From Acetobacter farinalis (GTDB lineage: Bacteria; Pseudomonadota; Alphaproteobacteria; Acetobacterales; Acetobacteraceae): DNA of 64,000 nucleotides. Where the stretch lies: assembly GCF_026240015.1 (NCBI RefSeq), contig NZ_JAPIUX010000009.1, positions 14,925-78,924 on the forward strand, written 5' to 3'. Shown piece after piece: positions 44,176 to 52,967 of this stretch. Under the pieces are notes generated by a model. The model saw only the letters and a program-made list of their open reading frames with translations. It searched no databases and had not been told where the DNA came from. Numbering within the stretch: the first letter of the stretch is position 1; every line of letters begins with the position of its first letter. The position numbers were made by a program, and so were the translations under genes.

Positions 44176-45210
44176 CTATTGCTGGACCTGCACGGAGGGG
44201 GTGCCACCCAAAATGCCGGGAGCAGGCCAGAACGCCAGAGCCGTTTCCTGCTGCACCCGTGAGATCTGGGTTTGAATCCACTGCATGTATTCGTGCAGTC
44301 CCCGGATAATGATGTCTTCCACCGTCTGGTCTGCAAGGGTGACGCGCAGTTCCGCCACGCATTCCTGTATGGGGGCGCAGAGGCGGCGCAGGCTGCCATG
44401 CCCGGCTATCGTGCTCAGGGTGCTGTCCAGCATGCGCAGGCTGGTGCTCAGGGAGCGGGGGAAGCCTTCATTCTTCAGGAGAAAACCCACCACATTGACG
44501 GGGGTTGTCGTCACCGGTTGCAGGCGCCTGAAGGCATGGTAGGCCGCGGCGGAGCGCAGGATGGACGCCCATTGCGTGATATCAATCCCGGACCCGACTT
44601 CTTCATGCGCGGGCAGCAGGGTGTGGTAGCGGATGTCAATCAGCCGGGTAATCTGGTCACTGCGCTCCAGATGCTTGCCCAGAAGATAGAACAGCCAGGC
44701 CTGATCCCGGTAGAGTGTGCCTTCCGTAATGCCGTAGTGGCTCTGGCATTCCTGCTTCAGACGGTTGCACAGGCCGGAGAGGCTGTTTGCCCGGATGTCG
44801 GAGGGGTGCAGGTCCAGCACCCAGCGGGTAAAGACGTTGAGCTGCATCCACATTTCGGTTGAAATCAGGGGGCGGACAGCCCGCGCATTTTCCCGCACGG
44901 CATGGGCCATGGCCTTGATGGAGTTCGGGTTTTCCTGCTCTGTCACATAGAAGGCAAGAACCTCCTGCTCCGTTGCGGTCTGGTGGCGGGCAAAGAAGCA
45001 GTCTTCATCAGAATTGATCTGAAGAATGGTGTCCCACCCCGGCCTGCCATCCGCTCCACGGACAAAGCTTTCCGTAACTTCCAGCAAGCGGGCCAGATTT
45101 TCAATACGTTCCATATAGCGGGCCAGCCACATCATGCATTCCGCGTAACGGGAGAGCAGATTGTTCAGCCCCGGCTGTATGTGGACAGGGTTTGTGGAAA
45201 TTTCAGTCAT
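44176..45210 (-). CDS. Alpha-E domain protein (COG2307)
   Basis: A 344-residue, mostly helical alpha-E protein. The N-terminal block LLSRYAECMMWLARYMERIE, followed by NLARLLEV, is the family signature. Its activity is unknown; it is nearly always encoded with a circularly permuted ATP-grasp protein, as here, where the two genes overlap by 4 bp (ATGA). ATG 45210 is preferred over 45225 because of this coupling. Proposed roles in the literature involve peptide ligation or modification systems. Confidence 0.9.
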   Translation of the reverse strand: MTEISTNPVHIQPGLNNLLSRYAECMMWLARYMERIENLARLLEVTESFVRGADGRPGWDTILQINSDEDCFFARHQTATEQEVLAFYVTEQENPNSIKAMAHAVRENARAVRPLISTEMWMQLNVFTRWVLDLHPSDIRANSLSGLCNRLKQECQSHYGITEGTLYRDQAWLFYLLGKHLERSDQITRLIDIRYHTLLPAHEEVGSGIDITQWASILRSAAAYHAFRRLQPVTTTPVNVVGFLLKNEGFPRSLSTSLRMLDSTLSTIAGHGSLRRLCAPIQECVAELRVTLADQTVEDIIIRGLHEYMQWIQTQISRVQQETALAFWPAPGILGGTPSVQVQQ

Positions 45211-46679
45211 GATGCCAGCACCCATGTATCTTTAGAGCCGCCCCCCTGTGAGGAATTCACCACGAGTGACCCCTTGCGCAGAGCCACGCGGGAGAGGCCA
45301 CCGGGCAAGACCCATGTGGAGCGGCCTGTCAGCGCGAAAGGCCGCAGGTCCACATGGCGGGCTTCAACACCTGCGGGGCAGAGGGTGGGAGAGACCGAGA
45401 GATTAACGACAGGCTGACTGATATAATTGGCAGGATTGTCTTTCAGCCTGCGGCGGAACTCCTCCAGTTCGTCCTGTGTTGCGTGGGGGCCAATCAGCAG
45501 GCCATAACCGCCGGATTCTCCAACGGGTTTGATAACCAGCTTCTCGATATTGGCCAGAGTGTAGGCCAGCCCTTCCGGCTCCGCACAGATATGGGTTTGT
45601 ACACTCTCCAGAATGGGGTCTTCATTCAGGTAGTAGCGGATAATGCGCGGCATGTAGGCATAAACGGCTTTGTCATCCGCAACGCCAGTGCCCAGCGCAT
45701 TGGCAATGGTGACATTCCCCCGGCGATAGGCGTCCACCAGCCCGGGCACCCCCAACATGCTTTCCGGATTGAAGGCCAGAGGGTCCAGAAACTCATCATT
45801 CAGGCGGCGGTAAATGGCGTGAACAGGCCGCAGTCCCGCCACGGTGCGCATGAACACCCGGTGGTTTTCCACCACCAGATCCTTGCCTTCCACCAGAGGC
45901 ACGCCCATCTCGCGTGCCAGAAAGACATGTTCAAAATAAGCGGAATTATAAATACCGGGAGAAAGCAGCACGACCTGCGGGTCCAGCACGCCCTCGGGTG
46001 AGACCTCGCACAGGCTCTGGTGCAGTTTCAGCCCGTATTCCTCCACGGAGCGGAGGGGGACACCCGCCGCGAGGTCGGGCATGAGGCGCAGCATCATATG
46101 CCGGTTTTCTATAACGTAGGAGACCCCGGAGGGAGTGCGCGCATTATCCTCCAGAATAAGAAAACGTCCGTCCTGATCACGGATCAGATCGGTGCCGTTG
46201 ATATGGACATACACACCGCCCGGCACCTTCAGCCCCACCATGGCCTCACAGTAGTTCGGGTTTTTCAGAACCAGATCCGCCGGAATGATTCCGTCCCGCA
46301 GAATGGCGCGGTCATGATAGATATCATGCAGGAAAAGATTGATGGCCTGAACACGCTGCTGCACGCCCCGGTCTATATGGTCCCACTCCGTGGCGGTCAG
46401 AACACGGGGGATCATGTCAAAAGGCAGGATGCGGTCTATAGCTTTGCTGTCTGAATACACTGTGAACGTAATGCCCAGCCTGTAAAGCTGTGCTTCCGCC
46501 GCTGCCGTGCGGTGCCGCAGTTCCGCCAGCGTGAACTGTGCCAGACGCTCTTTTATCTGGAGCAGGCCGGGAGGGGGCGGGTCTTTACGGTTGAGAAGTT
46601 CGCAGAAAAAATCCGGAACGTCATAGGCTGTAAAAAGACCGGCGGCCTGAACGGGTGCATGGAGTGGTGCGTCATTCAT
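45207..46679 (-). CDS. Circularly permuted ATP-grasp protein (COG2308)
   Basis: A 490-residue protein of the circularly permuted ATP-grasp family, predicted to form amide bonds using ATP. Blocks visible are FTVYSDSKAIDRILPFDMIP, GVYVHINGTDLIRDQDGRF, VLLSPGIYNSAYFEHVFLA, and the nucleotide-site region LVIKPVGESGGYGLLIGP. The partner alpha-E gene follows with a 4-bp overlap, and a transglutaminase-like gene is divergent. Substrate and product are unknown. Confidence 0.9.
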   Translation of the reverse strand: MNDAPLHAPVQAAGLFTAYDVPDFFCELLNRKDPPPPGLLQIKERLAQFTLAELRHRTAAAEAQLYRLGITFTVYSDSKAIDRILPFDMIPRVLTATEWDHIDRGVQQRVQAINLFLHDIYHDRAILRDGIIPADLVLKNPNYCEAMVGLKVPGGVYVHINGTDLIRDQDGRFLILEDNARTPSGVSYVIENRHMMLRLMPDLAAGVPLRSVEEYGLKLHQSLCEVSPEGVLDPQVVLLSPGIYNSAYFEHVFLAREMGVPLVEGKDLVVENHRVFMRTVAGLRPVHAIYRRLNDEFLDPLAFNPESMLGVPGLVDAYRRGNVTIANALGTGVADDKAVYAYMPRIIRYYLNEDPILESVQTHICAEPEGLAYTLANIEKLVIKPVGESGGYGLLIGPHATQDELEEFRRRLKDNPANYISQPVVNLSVSPTLCPAGVEARHVDLRPFALTGRSTWVLPGGLSRVALRKGSLVVNSSQGGGSKDTWVLAS

Positions 46680-46973
46680 ACCCTGACTCCCGATATGATG
46701 TCCGGCACTCCGGCGGGTCTGGAAACCTGTGCCACTGGTATGCCGTTTCGTTACGGTTAATTACTTAACACGAGCAGGATTTCAGGGGTTTGCCAACCCG
46801 GAAAACGGAAATTTGTTCTTTTCTCGTAATATCGCATGGAGGGGGTGGCGCAGTGCGGAGTAATCCTGATACGCTATGCGCTTTCATTCGCCACAGGCGG
46901 GTTTTCCGGCGGTATATACTCTGGGGATCGCAGGGCGCTTCAGCATGAACCGGGGGTTCAGGGCCGTATCACC

Positions 46974-47915
46974 ATGAGTTCGCATGTCATGCTGACCCAT
47001 CAGACCCGCTACAGGTATGACAGGCCGGTTTGTCTGGGCCCCCAGACCATCCGGCTTCGCCCGACCCGTACGGCCAGAACGCCGGTCCGTTCCTATGCCC
47101 TGCAGGTTGAACCCGGGGGGTGCAGGCAGACATGGCATCAGGACTCTTACGGGAATCAGGTGGCGGAAGTGCTCTTTGCGGAGCGCGTGACGCGATTTGA
47201 CATCACAGTTCAACTTGAAGCGGACCTCACCCCTCGTAACCCGTTTGATTTTACGCTGACCCCACCGGCCCGAGGCTGGATGCCGCCCGCAGGGCCTGCC
47301 TCCACCCGGCTGGATGACGAGGCGGGCGGGGTGGCGCGTCAGCAGCCCTTTTATGCGCCGGAAGAGCACGGTTGGCTGGCGCCGTATTGCGTGCCACAGC
47401 CTGCCGGGCCGCATCTGCACGCTTTTCTGACTGAGTGGATGGAGCACGCCCCGACTGATACGCTGGAGATGCTGGTGGCTCTGAACCGTGCCGTGGCGTC
47501 CCGCATCGGGTATCAAATTCGTCTGGAACCGGGCGTGTGGACCCCGGAAGAGACACTGGCACGGGCAACAGGCTCCTGCCGTGACAGCGCCTGGCTGATG
47601 ATCGCACTGTTACGGCATCTGGGCTTTGCGGCCCGTTTTGTCTCCGGATATCTGATTCAGAGCAACCGCAATGCGGAGGGGGAGGATATCCTCACCTGTG
47701 ACCTGCACGCCTGGGCGGAGGCTTTTCTGCCGGGCGCGGGGTGGGTGGGGTTTGATACCACATCCGGCCTGCTCACGGCGCAGGGGCACCTGCCTCTGGC
47801 CGCAACACCCGCCCCGGAGCAGGCTGCCCCGGTGACAGGCCTGCTGGACCAGTGCACGGCCACGTTTGATTTTTCCATGCAGACTGATCGCGTATTGTTG
47901 CCTGACAGTATCTGA
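46974..47915 (+). CDS. Transglutaminase-like protease family protein (COG1305)
   Basis: A 313-residue cytoplasmic protein with a bacterial transglutaminase N-terminal beta domain (about 1-100, THQTRYRYDRPVCLGPQTIR) and a papain-like core. The triad is Cys202 (ATGSCRDSAW), His245 (DLHAWAEAF) and Asp261 (GFDTTSG). No signal peptide is seen from ATG 46974. The 294-bp spacer to the divergent ATP-grasp gene has no other gene. The association with alpha-E and ATP-grasp proteins suggests it hydrolyses or transfers the amide bonds they make (inference). Confidence 0.88.
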   Translation: MSSHVMLTHQTRYRYDRPVCLGPQTIRLRPTRTARTPVRSYALQVEPGGCRQTWHQDSYGNQVAEVLFAERVTRFDITVQLEADLTPRNPFDFTLTPPARGWMPPAGPASTRLDDEAGGVARQQPFYAPEEHGWLAPYCVPQPAGPHLHAFLTEWMEHAPTDTLEMLVALNRAVASRIGYQIRLEPGVWTPEETLARATGSCRDSAWLMIALLRHLGFAARFVSGYLIQSNRNAEGEDILTCDLHAWAEAFLPGAGWVGFDTTSGLLTAQGHLPLAATPAPEQAAPVTGLLDQCTATFDFSMQTDRVLLPDSI

Positions 47916-47965
47916 CCCGCTGGTTTTTCTTGCGTTGCGGGCTGGTACGCAAGAGACTGTCCGGC

Positions 47966-49051
47966 ATGAGGCTTTTCACCTGCCAGTCCTGCCAGCAGAT
48001 TCTGTTTTTTGAAAATACAGTCTGTGAGCACTGCAATCATGCCCTTGGCTACCTGCCGGGGCTTTCCATGCTTTCAGCGCTGGAACCGGCAGAAGGCGGC
48101 CTGTGGCGACCGCTGGAGCCACGCATCCGGCAGGCAGAACTGGCATACTGCGCCAACCATGCGCATGATGTGTGTAACTGGATGACCCTCCCGAACGAGG
48201 CCGGACACGCCTCTTTCTGTTTTGCCTGCCGTTTTAACCGCACGATCCCCAATCTGGATAATCCGGACAATCTGGAGCGTTGGCGGAAGCTGGAAGTTGC
48301 AAAACACCGCCTGCTTTATACGCTTCTGCGCCTGAAGCTGCCCATGAAAACCCGGCAGGATGACCCGCAGGGCGGGCTGGCATTTGATTTTCTGGAAGAC
48401 CTTGCCGATGGATCTGCCCCGGTTATGACAGGGCATGATAACGGCGTGATCACCATTGCCCTGCGTGAGGCGGATGATGCCTGCCGTGAGCGGATGCGTG
48501 TGGAAATGGGGGAATATTACCGCACGCTTCTCGGCCACTTCCGGCATGAAGTCGGGCATTATTACTGGAATGTTCTGGTGCGCGATGCCGGGCGGCTGGA
48601 AGCCTGCCGCGCCGTGTTTGGTGATGATGGGGCGGATTACCAGCAGGCCCTGCAACAGTATTATGACCGCCCACGGCCGGAGGGATGGCAGGCACATCAT
48701 GTGAGTGTTTATGCCACGTCCCACCCGTGGGAGGACTTTGCGGAAACATGGGCGCATTATCTGCATATTGTCTCAACACTTGAGACAGCCTGGGCTTATG
48801 GCGTTACGGTTAATCCGGCATTGGCGGGCGGCAGGCCCGCATGGTCTCCCCAGCATGGAGACCCTTATACCGAAGCCTCTTTTGATGAAATCATGCAGGC
48901 CTGGCTTCCGCTGACACACGCGGTCAACAGCCTGAACCGCTCTATGGGCCTGCCGGATTTCTATCCGTTTGTCATCACACGGGGCGTTGTGGACAAACTT
49001 TCTTTTATTCACACGCTTATTCGGGAAACACAGGCTTTGCATTCTGTTTGA
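47966..49051 (+). CDS. Putative zinc-dependent metallopeptidase (COG4307, Mx type)
   Basis: A 361-residue protein with an N-terminal zinc ribbon (Cys6, Cys9, Cys20, Cys23) and a HExxH active site at 194-198 (FRHEVGHYYW), with a later Glu-rich block (HPWEDFAETWAHYLH) that may give the third ligand. ATG 47966 places the zinc ribbon at the very start. It follows the transglutaminase gene by 50 bp and completes the alpha-E/ATP-grasp/transglutaminase set. Substrate unknown. Confidence 0.87.
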   Translation: MRLFTCQSCQQILFFENTVCEHCNHALGYLPGLSMLSALEPAEGGLWRPLEPRIRQAELAYCANHAHDVCNWMTLPNEAGHASFCFACRFNRTIPNLDNPDNLERWRKLEVAKHRLLYTLLRLKLPMKTRQDDPQGGLAFDFLEDLADGSAPVMTGHDNGVITIALREADDACRERMRVEMGEYYRTLLGHFRHEVGHYYWNVLVRDAGRLEACRAVFGDDGADYQQALQQYYDRPRPEGWQAHHVSVYATSHPWEDFAETWAHYLHIVSTLETAWAYGVTVNPALAGGRPAWSPQHGDPYTEASFDEIMQAWLPLTHAVNSLNRSMGLPDFYPFVITRGVVDKLSFIHTLIRETQALHSV

Positions 49052-49094
49052 TGCATTCTGCTTGACGCAGGAACTGTGTTGCGGAGCGCGCACG

Positions 49095-49127
49095 AAAAAA
49101 GCCGTGCAGATACTGCACGGCTTTTTT
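49095..49127. terminator. Terminator, copy 1
   Basis: The stem AAAAAAGCCGTGCAG / CTGCACGGCTTTTTT has a 3-nt loop and lies between the convergent metallopeptidase and first Hint gene. It is nearly identical to the element at 51341-51372, because both belong to the duplicated cassette. Confidence 0.92.
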
Positions 49128-49174
49128 AGAGTCAGAACGGCAGGAAGGGGGAGCAACCTGCCGTGGTTGAGGGT

Positions 49175-50653
49175 TTAGTGAGAAGCAGCCGCCGTGGTGG
49201 TTGTGGCGGACTGTTCGAGCAGATAAGGCCCGCCATCCAGGATCTGCAGGGAGAGCATGCCGATGGTTTCGGCATCCCGCTGGCCCAGATCGAGCAGGGC
49301 GTTTCCTGCGGTCCAGCGGCAGTCCGGGTTATCCTGCACAGCCCAACCGGAGAGAGGGGACTGTTTGAGGTGGGATGTCAGGGTGCGCACACCATGAGCC
49401 TCAATGAGCCGGATTGTCCCGACCAGCACGCCAAGGTCCCGGCGGTCATCCACAAAGGGTCCCACCGTTTCACAGGGGCGGCTGGTGCGGGAGACCAGAC
49501 GCACGGTGCGCACGTTGCCGGGCACCATGAACAGCACGGTTCCCTGATGGGTGCGGGCCTGCTGGATGATGCGGCCTGTCTCGGTCACGAGGTGCAGAGC
49601 GGCATCTTCCGTTGTGGCCTGTTCGGCCTGCACACTGGGGATGCCCGCGGCTTCGGCCCGTGCGGCCAGAGCCTGGAAGAGCGGTTCCACGAAGGCGGCA
49701 TCTGTTGTCAGAGGTGCAGCGGCATCATGCTCCCAGGACTTGGGTCCACGGAGGAAGATGATGTTGTCTTCACCGGAGAAAGACCTGTCTGTGCGGAGCA
49801 GGGTTTCGGAACGCAGACCATCGACATTGATAATGGCGTGTTCAGCCGTTTCCACATGATAGATGGGGAAAGTCTGGTGTGCGGTGTCCACAAAGATGGA
49901 GCGGCCATTCACCAGCATACGAACGGGCACGAAACGGCCTTCGAGATACAGGCAATGTTCTGATGTGAGCGCGATATCCTGCGCGGGCACACCCTCGGCG
50001 AAGGCGTTTTGCTGGATCACGACCGGGAAGAGGTCATGATGCGTTGCGACAACGGTGCGTGTGCGCAGTGCGGTCACGGGTGCGGCGGAGGCTGTGCCAT
50101 CCTGCGCGAAGACTTTCACGCTTTCACCCACGGTGATGGTTTCGATAGACTTGAAGCTGCCATCAGCCATTTCCACGCGTGCACCAGCCAGGAAGCAGGT
50201 GATATCATCATCCGGGACTTCAGGCTTCAGCGTGCCGCCGGTAATGACACTGGCCTGCCCGGTGGTGACAACAAATTCCTTGCCGACCAGGTTGTTCAGG
50301 GTGCTGGGAGCGCCTGAGGGCACCGCGATTGAAACGACGGTAAAGCCGACAGCATCCCCCAGATTGAGCGGATAGGTCGGCTGGAAGTGGCCGGTGTAGC
50401 TGACAGTCATGGTTGTTTTGACGTTATTGACCCAGACATCCAGCGTCAGGAGCTGGCTGAGGCTTGTCACGCTTGTTCCTGCAGGAAATGAAATCTGCTG
50501 AAACAGGGTATAAGGCGGACCACCGGTGCCGTTCTGGCCCCAGTTTGCACCATTCTGCCAGAGGATTGAATTTCCGCTTGGTGACAGGTTGCCGGTCGCT
50601 TCACTGCCGTTTGGCTGGTAATCGACATCGGCGTTCCAATTGATTGTTCCCAT
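49175..50653 (-). CDS. Hint-domain protein, copy 1
   Basis: A 492-residue protein without a Sec signal peptide. An N-terminal beta-rich domain of about 150 residues (MGTINWNADVDYQPNGSEAT onward, with VSYTGHFQPTYPLNLGDA) ends where the Hint_2-type Hedgehog/intein domain starts at Cys153 (DITCFLAGARVEMADG). The TxxH-like block TSEHCLYLEGRFVPVRML is present, so the cysteine-based autoprocessing chemistry of this fold is possible. No intein-type C-terminal His-Asn is seen. A C-terminal domain (about 310-470) contains FVDDRRDLGVLVGTI. ATG 50653 has a G-rich site before it. It is encoded 86 bp after the peptide gene. Function unknown. Confidence 0.85.
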   Translation of the reverse strand: MGTINWNADVDYQPNGSEATGNLSPSGNSILWQNGANWGQNGTGGPPYTLFQQISFPAGTSVTSLSQLLTLDVWVNNVKTTMTVSYTGHFQPTYPLNLGDAVGFTVVSIAVPSGAPSTLNNLVGKEFVVTTGQASVITGGTLKPEVPDDDITCFLAGARVEMADGSFKSIETITVGESVKVFAQDGTASAAPVTALRTRTVVATHHDLFPVVIQQNAFAEGVPAQDIALTSEHCLYLEGRFVPVRMLVNGRSIFVDTAHQTFPIYHVETAEHAIINVDGLRSETLLRTDRSFSGEDNIIFLRGPKSWEHDAAAPLTTDAAFVEPLFQALAARAEAAGIPSVQAEQATTEDAALHLVTETGRIIQQARTHQGTVLFMVPGNVRTVRLVSRTSRPCETVGPFVDDRRDLGVLVGTIRLIEAHGVRTLTSHLKQSPLSGWAVQDNPDCRWTAGNALLDLGQRDAETIGMLSLQILDGGPYLLEQSATTTTAAASH

Positions 50654-50690
50654 GGTCCCCCCCTTTTTTTGATAAAACACTCAGGAGAGC

Positions 50691-50728
50691 CCGCGCTCAG
50701 CTCTTTAAGTATGCCGGAGTGAGCGCGG
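50691..50728 (-). other. Intercistronic hairpin, copy 1
   Basis: Inverted repeat CCGCGCTCA (50691-50699) and TGAGCGCGG (50720-50728) between the peptide stop and the Hint start. No U-run follows in the direction of transcription. The equivalent place in copy 2 has a stem of different sequence, so the structure rather than the sequence is kept. Confidence 0.65.
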
Positions 50729-50739
50729 ACCCGATTTTT

Positions 50740-51069
50740 TTAGTGGGTGTACTGCTGGCCAGCCGTGCCTGCGCCAACCTGGTTGATCCAGTTTGCGATG
50801 ACAGGTTCAGCGTCTTTCAGGCCAAAAGCAGCGCCCAGAACGGTGCCGGTAATTGCGCCCTGAATTGTCGGGACAATAAGGCCGACCAGCTGGCCAATGG
50901 AGCCAATACCGATCAGACCGCCGCCGTCACCACCATGGATGCCGCCGATGATCATGCCTTCAGCGGCACCGGTCACGCAGCCAACCACAGCGCCAGACAG
51001 ACTGTCGAAGAAGCCGTGAGCGACACCGCCGGAGACTTCGGTTGTTTCTGCAAAAGTAAGTTCACGCAT
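50740..51069 (-). CDS. Double-glycine leader peptide (bacteriocin-like), copy 1
   Basis: A 109-residue peptide precursor. MRELTFAETTEVSGG is a classic double-glycine leader (LTxxExxxVSGG) of the type cut by C39-peptidase ABC exporters, so the predicted mature part is 94 residues from Val16. That part is Gly/Ala/Ile-rich, hydrophobic, holds a single Cys31 and several GxxxG motifs, and includes AAEGMIIGGIHGGDGGG. AAGGAG sits 8 bases before ATG 51069. No exporter or immunity gene is recognisable nearby. The paralogue at 52968 is very similar. A bacteriocin-like or signalling role is inference. Confidence 0.82.
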   Translation of the reverse strand: MRELTFAETTEVSGGVAHGFFDSLSGAVVGCVTGAAEGMIIGGIHGGDGGGLIGIGSIGQLVGLIVPTIQGAITGTVLGAAFGLKDAEPVIANWINQVGAGTAGQQYTH

Positions 51070-51340
51070 GCACTTAACTCCTTTTGTGTGAGTGCGGGGC
51101 GAACGTCACATAATTACAAACGAATATGGAAGAGGTATTTTGGGTGCGAATGCTTTATTGATGCTAATATTTATTGTATTAACGAGGTTAATTGAGTGTT
51201 TATTACTTAATATACAGTAAAAAAGAGAGATTTATTTTGAATATATAAGTGGTTTATAAAAATCAATTATAAAATATTAAGATTTTTTATTTTTCCCGAA
51301 TCGTTCTGTGGGGAAGGCGTCTGGCTACAGAGCGGGCACT
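51070..51340. promoter_or_regulatory. AT-rich control region of peptide gene 1
   Basis: A 271-bp spacer that is strikingly AT-rich from about 51115 to 51295, unlike the surrounding GC-rich sequence. Near the peptide gene it aligns with the region before peptide gene 2 (shared CGTCACATA and CAAAC blocks), so the promoter probably lies in this conserved part. No -35/-10 pair is assigned. Confidence 0.55.
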
Positions 51341-51372
51341 AAAAAAGCCGTGCAGTATCTGCACGGCTTTTT
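51341..51372. terminator. Terminator, copy 2
   Basis: The stem AAAAAGCCGTGCAG / CTGCACGGCTTTTT with a 3-nt loop is the duplicate of the element at 49095. It closes the second Hint gene and insulates the promoter of peptide gene 1. Confidence 0.9.
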
Positions 51373-51419
51373 CAGAGTCAGAACGGCAGGCAGGGGGGCA
51401 GCCTGCCGTGGTTGAGGGT

Positions 51420-52880
51420 TTAGTGAGAAGCAGCCGCCGTGGTGGTTGTGGCGGACTGTTCGAGCAGATAAGGCCCACCATCCAGGATCTGCAGGGAGAG
51501 CATGCCGATGGTTTCGGCATCCCGCTGGCCCAGATTGAGCAGGGCGTTCCCTGCGGTCCAGCGGCAGTCCGGGTTATCCTGCACAGCCCAACCGGAGAGA
51601 GGGGACTGTTTGAGGTGGGATGTCAGGGTGCGCACACCATGAGCCTCAATGAGCCGGATTGTCCCGACCAGCACGCCAAGGTCCCGGCGGTCATCCACAA
51701 AGGGGCCAACCGTTTCACAGGGGCGGCTGGTGCGGGAGACCAGACGCACGGTGCGCACGTTGCCGGGCACCATGAACAGCACGGTTCCCTGATGGGTGCG
51801 GGCCTGCTGGATGATGCGGCCTGTCTCGGTCACGAGGTGCAGAGCGGCATCTTCCGTTGTGGCCTGTTCGGCCTGCACACTGGGGATGCCCGCGGCTTCG
51901 GCCCGTGCGACCAGCGCCTGGAAGAGAGGTTCCACGAAGGCGGAATCTGTTGTCAGAGGTGCAGCGGCATCATGCTCCCAGGATTTGGGTCCACGGAGGA
52001 AGATGATGTTGTCTTCACCGGAGAAAGACCTGTCTGTGCGGAGCAGGGTTTCGGAACGCAGGCCATCGACATTGATAATGGCGTGTTCAGCCGTTTCCAC
52101 ATGATAGATGGGGAAGGTCTGGTGTGTGGTGTCCACAAAGATGGAGCGGCCATTCACCAGCATACGAACGGGCACGAAACGGCCTTCGAGATACAGGCAA
52201 TGTTCTGATGTGAGCGCGATATCCTGCGCGGGCAAACCCTCGGCGAAGGCGTTTTGCTGGATCACGACCGGGAAGAGGTCATGATGCGTTGCGACAACGG
52301 TGCGTGTGCGCAGTGCGGTCACGGGTGCGGCGGAGGCTGTGCCATCCTGCGCGAAGACTTTCACGCTCTCGCCCACGGTGATGGTTTCGATAGACTTGAA
52401 GCTGCCATCAGCCATTTCCACGCGTGCACCAGCCAGGAAGCAGGTAATGTCATCATCCGGTACTTCCGGAATCAGCTTGCCGCCGGTAATATTGCTGGCC
52501 TGCCCCGTGGTGACGATAAATTCCATCCCGACAAGCTTGCTGGCCGCATTGCTGTTTCCATCAATGGATACGACAGTAAAGCCGAGAGCATCCCCCAGAT
52601 TGAGCGGGTAGGTCGGTTGGAAGTGGCCGGTGTAGCTGACAGTCATGGTTGTCTGAACATTGTCGATCCAGACTTGCAATGTCAGGGTTTGGCCCAGTGC
52701 TGTAATGCTCGTTCCTGCCGGAAAGCTGATCTGCTGGAAATTAACGCCCTTGGAACCTGATTCGCTCCAATTGTTGTTATATTGCCAAAGAATTGAATTC
52801 CCACTTGGTGAGAGATCGCCGGTCGCTTCACTGCCGTTTGGCTGGTAATCGACATCGGCGTTCCAGTTGATTTCACCCAT
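51420..52880 (-). CDS. Hint-domain protein, copy 2
   Basis: A 486-residue paralogue of the Hint protein at 49175. The start MGEINWNADVDYQPNGSEAT is shared, the region about 30-140 differs by scattered substitutions and short gaps, and from EVPDDD onward, including Cys147 of the Hint domain (ITCFLAGARVEM), the two are almost identical. The contrast suggests recent duplication or gene conversion of the Hint part with divergence of the N-terminal domain. No signal peptide. Start ATG 52880 follows a run of G. Encoded 87 bp after peptide gene 2. Confidence 0.85.
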   Translation of the reverse strand: MGEINWNADVDYQPNGSEATGDLSPSGNSILWQYNNNWSESGSKGVNFQQISFPAGTSITALGQTLTLQVWIDNVQTTMTVSYTGHFQPTYPLNLGDALGFTVVSIDGNSNAASKLVGMEFIVTTGQASNITGGKLIPEVPDDDITCFLAGARVEMADGSFKSIETITVGESVKVFAQDGTASAAPVTALRTRTVVATHHDLFPVVIQQNAFAEGLPAQDIALTSEHCLYLEGRFVPVRMLVNGRSIFVDTTHQTFPIYHVETAEHAIINVDGLRSETLLRTDRSFSGEDNIIFLRGPKSWEHDAAAPLTTDSAFVEPLFQALVARAEAAGIPSVQAEQATTEDAALHLVTETGRIIQQARTHQGTVLFMVPGNVRTVRLVSRTSRPCETVGPFVDDRRDLGVLVGTIRLIEAHGVRTLTSHLKQSPLSGWAVQDNPDCRWTAGNALLNLGQRDAETIGMLSLQILDGGPYLLEQSATTTTAAASH

Positions 52881-52914
52881 GGTTTCCCCCCCTTTTTTGA
52901 TTTTGTATTCAGGA

Positions 52915-52959
52915 GGGTCCGTGCCCAGCTCCCCCGTATGGCGGAGGAAGCACGGACCC
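52915..52959 (-). other. Intercistronic hairpin, copy 2
   Basis: A perfect 10-bp inverted repeat GGGTCCGTGC (52915-52924) and GCACGGACCC (52950-52959) at the same place as the hairpin of copy 1 but with another stem sequence. The T-run GGCTTTTTTTAG is on the plus-strand side, so it could stop plus-strand transcription; on the minus strand it is probably a processing or stability element. Confidence 0.65.
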
Positions 52960-52967
52960 GGCTTTTT

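Noticed and set aside
49163..49963. Matching 266-codon plus-strand frames in both Hint genes (also 51408-52208)
   Set aside because: Present in both copies only because the underlying Hint genes are duplicated; no ribosome-binding site and no plausible product.
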